A stretch of DNA of 7,310 bases from Candidatus Rokuibacteriota bacterium (GTDB taxonomy: Bacteria > Methylomirabilota > Methylomirabilia > Rokubacteriales > JACPHL01), in contig JACPHL010000148.1 in the NCBI GenBank assembly GCA_016188625.1, forward strand, positions 1-7,310, written 5' to 3'. The translations under genes and the position numbers were made by a program. The notes under the pieces were generated by a model, which saw nothing but the letters and a program-made list of their open reading frames with translations, made no database searches and was not told where the DNA came from. Shown here in pieces: positions 5,337 through 7,310 of the stretch. The stretch's first letter is position 1; every line of letters starts with the position of its first letter.

Positions 5337-5742
5337 CCGGCACCACGAGGTAATCGTAGCGGTAGACGCGGAGCATGAACGAGGCCTCCTCGCCGTTGAG
5401 CGGCAGCCGGATCGTGAAGGGGAGGGTGTCGAAGCGGTCCAGCCAGCCGGGCGGGGTGACCCGCCGCCGGTGGAGGGGCTTGCCGGCGCGATCGAAGCTC
5501 GCCAGCTCCAGGGTCACCGTCCTCATGGCCGGGCCGAACCGGTTGACGATGATCCCCTGGGCCTCCAGGACAGCCGGACCCGGCCGACGGTAGCTCCAGT
5601 GGAGCTCGAAGTAGTCGGCCTCGCGGGCGTGCTGCTCGAAATCCTCGGGCGCCGGGAAGCGCCCCGAGAAGAAGCCCGCGCACCCGGTCAGGGCGAGAGC
5701 GACGAGGAGGGTCGCGGGTCCGCGGGCGCCCAGCCTACTCAT
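5329..5742 (-). CDS. Small predicted lipoprotein A, paralogue of the downstream gene
   Basis: A 137-aa protein with signal peptide MSRLGARGPATLLVALALTGC, lipobox LTGC and lipidated Cys21, with Ala at +2. The mature region starts with a flexible AGFFSGRFPAPE stretch. Then come DFEQHAREADYFELHWSYRR, LEAQGIIVNRFG, VTLELASFDRAGKPL, LPFTIRLPLNGEEASFMLRVYRYDYLV. It is clearly related to the next gene, so the pair probably arose by tandem duplication. The product is unrecognised beyond being a lipoprotein with a likely beta-rich domain. The start overlaps the permease stop by 8 nt (ATGAGTAG), so translation is likely coupled to the transporter and its role is plausibly linked to export or envelope maintenance. 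That link is inference. Confidence 0.82.
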   Translation of the reverse strand: MSRLGARGPATLLVALALTGCAGFFSGRFPAPEDFEQHAREADYFELHWSYRRPGPAVLEAQGIIVNRFGPAMRTVTLELASFDRAGKPLHRRRVTPPGWLDRFDTLPFTIRLPLNGEEASFMLRVYRYDYLVVPDA

Positions 5743-6962
5743 AGCGCAGGGCCTCGATGGGGTCGAGACGGGCGGCCTTCCGGGCCGGGTAGTACCCGAA
5801 GAAGACCCCGACGGCCGCCGCGAAGGCGAAGGCCAGCAGGATCGCCTCGGGCTGGACCCGGGTCGTCCACTCGGCCAGCGAGGCGATGACCCGCGAGCTG
5901 AGGAGCCCCGCTCCGATCCCGATGACCCCGCCCACCAGCGAGAGGGTCACCGCCTCAACCAGGAACTGGGTCAGGATGTCCCGACTCCTCGCGCCCACGG
6001 CCATCCGGAGCCCGATCTCCCGGGTCCGCTCGGTCACGGAGACGAGCATGATGTTCATGATCCCGATCCCGCCCACCAGGAGCGAGACCGAGGCGATGGC
6101 GGCGAGCAGCATGGTCATCACCCGGGCCGACTCCTCCTGGGCGGCGAAGACCTCCGACAGGATCCGGATGGAGAAGTCGTCCTCCTGGTGGGGCTGGAGG
6201 CGGTGGCGCTGGCGGAGGATCTCCCGGATCTGGGCCTCGGCCTCGGCCAGGAGGGCGGCGTCCCTGGCCCGGACCGAGATCGCCCCCACGGTCCTGGGGT
6301 TGGCCTGGCTCACCCCGAGGACCTTCTTCTTGGCGGTGGAGAGGGGGATGAGGATCACGTCGTCCTGATCCTGCCCCCAGGCCGACTGCCCCTTCGACGC
6401 CAGGAGCCCGATCACGGTGAAGGGGACCTTCTTGATCCTGATGAGCTGCCCCGCGGGATCCGCGTCGCCGAACAGGGTCTCGGCGACGGTCTGGCCGGGC
6501 AGGGCCACCCTGGTCGCCCCGTCCTCGTCGTCCTGGCCGAAGAACTTCCCGGAGACCACACTCCCGCGCCTCCTGGTACTCCGGGGTCACCCCCTGGATG
6601 ACCGTGGACCAGTTGAGGTTGCCGTCGACGACCTGGGCGCTCCCGCGCATCGAGGGCGCGGCGACGTGGACCGCGGAGGCCTCGAGGGCGATGGCGCGGG
6701 CGTCATCCTCGGTCAGGGTCGGGAGGGTCCCGGAGCCGAGCCGGATCCCGCCCGAGGTCGTGCTCCCGGAGAGGACGATGATGAGGTTCGACCCCATGGA
6801 GCGGATCTGCTCGGCGATCCGGGTCTGGGCCCCGGTCCCCACGGCGATCATGGCGATGACCGCGCCGACCCCGATGATGATCCCGAGCATGGTCAGGACG
6901 GTCCGGAGCGCGTGGATCCTGAGCGAGCCGAGGGCGACCTTGACGCTGGCCCAGAGGTTCAT
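5735..6962 (-). pseudogene. MacB/FtsX-family ABC permease, interrupted by a frameshift near 6560
   Basis: Two overlapping minus-strand frames together make one MacB-like permease of about 409 residues. The first part, from ATG 6962, has the N-terminal helix (RTVLTMLGIIIGVGAVIAMI, about residues 19-38) and the start of the periplasmic MacB_PCD domain up to GVTPEYQEARE (codon 134, 6563-6561). The frame then shifts. The continuation VVSGKFFGQDD starts at 6559 in the other frame. It carries the rest of the periplasmic domain and three C-terminal helices, with the hallmark GGIGIMNIMLVSVTERTREIGLRMAVGA and the closing YPARKAARLDPIEALRYE, ending TAG 5737-5735. One extra T, or a loss of 2 or 5 bases, explains the shift. 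No slippery sequence is evident, so this is either a sequencing or assembly error or a real inactivating mutation. It lacks a fused ATPase. The ATG overlaps the ATPase stop by four bases (ATGA). Confidence 0.85.
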
Positions 6963-7310
6963 GCCTCCTCCCCGAGAACGCCGAGCTGCACGGCCGCGTC
7001 CCGGCGGGCCGTCACCGCCCGATCGCCGACGACCCGGCCGTCCCGGAAGGTGATGATCCGCCGAGCGTAGGCGGCCACGTCGGGCTCGTGGGTGACGAGG
7101 ACGACGGTGATCCCCTGGCGGTTGAGGTGCTGGAAGATGGCCAGGATCTCCACGCTGGTCCGGGAGTCGAGGTTCCCGGTCGGCTCGTCGGCGAGGATCA
7201 GCGCAGGGGCATTGACCAGGGCCCGGGCGATCGCCACCCGCTGTTGCTCGCCGCCAGAGAGCTGGCTCGGGTGATGGTGGGCGCGGTCGGCGAGGCCGAC
7301 CGCCTCGAGG
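6959..7310 (-). CDS. LolD/MacB-type ABC transporter ATP-binding protein, N-terminus beyond window
   Basis: The frame enters from the right edge and gives the last 117 or so residues, ending TGA 6961-6959. Visible motifs in order are the ABC signature [16 protein letters not shown], Walker [14 protein letters not shown], and the H-loop [23 protein letters not shown]. The [11 protein letters not shown] form is typical of the LolD/MacB/FtsE group, which pairs with FtsX-like permeases. The Walker A and Q-loop lie outside. An internal GTG at 7237 is inside the signature helix and cannot be the real start. It powers the adjacent permease at the inner membrane. The four-base overlap with that permease supports a split MacB-type exporter. 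A MacA-like adaptor would be expected further upstream on this strand, outside the window. The substrate is unknown. Confidence 0.93.
   Translation of the reverse strand, partial: LEAVGLADRAHHHPSQLSGGEQQRVAIARALVNAPALILADEPTGNLDSRTSVEILAIFQHLNRQGITVVLVTHEPDVAAYARRIITFRDGRVVGDRAVTARRDAAVQLGVLGEEA

Overview
This window looks like a chromosomal contig piece from a high-GC, Gram-negative-type bacterium. The split three-gene proton-translocating transhydrogenase, the lipoprotein signal peptides and the MacB-like exporter all suggest a diderm. Codon usage is strongly G/C-ending. An uncultivated soil or subsurface lineage (for example Rokubacteria/Methylomirabilota or a deltaproteobacterial group) would fit, but the sequence alone does not settle the taxon.

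Left part (1-1868) is accessory DNA. It opens with the C-terminal part of a VapC-like PIN toxin (2-346, +). Next comes a 25-codon remnant of a WYL-type HTH regulator (369-446, +) and a single CRISPR-repeat-like element (about 509-546) with no visible array. A two-gene toxin-antitoxin operon on the minus strand follows: an AbrB/SpoVT-type antitoxin (1253-1026) and a Doc/Fic-type toxin (1022-636). The conserved Fic-motif histidine of the toxin is replaced by asparagine. A good sigma70-type promoter for this operon (1317-1289) lies against the start of a divergent DUF488 gene (1323-1868, +). The DUF488 gene ends inside a 27-nt inverted near-copy of one of its own internal segments.

Central part (2042-4902, +) is a housekeeping operon, pntAA-pntAB-pntB, encoding the three-subunit NAD(P)+ transhydrogenase. 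The genes are tightly coupled (1-nt overlap, then a 3-nt gap), and the key nucleotide-binding motifs are intact. It couples NADH-to-NADPH hydride transfer to proton flow across the inner membrane.

Right part (4911-7310, all minus, read from the right edge leftwards) is a coupled export operon. It holds a LolD/MacB-type ABC ATPase (N-terminus beyond the window), a MacB/FtsX-family permease broken by one frameshift near 6560, and two small tandem lipoproteins that appear to be paralogues of each other. All junctions are overlaps of 4 or 8 nt. The operon converges on pntB with only 8 bp between the stop codons.

The best second-look items are the WYL remnant next to a lone CRISPR-like repeat (possibly a scar of a lost CRISPR locus), the His-to-Asn Doc toxin, the inverted DUF488 fragment, and the paired lipoproteins tied to the broken permease.
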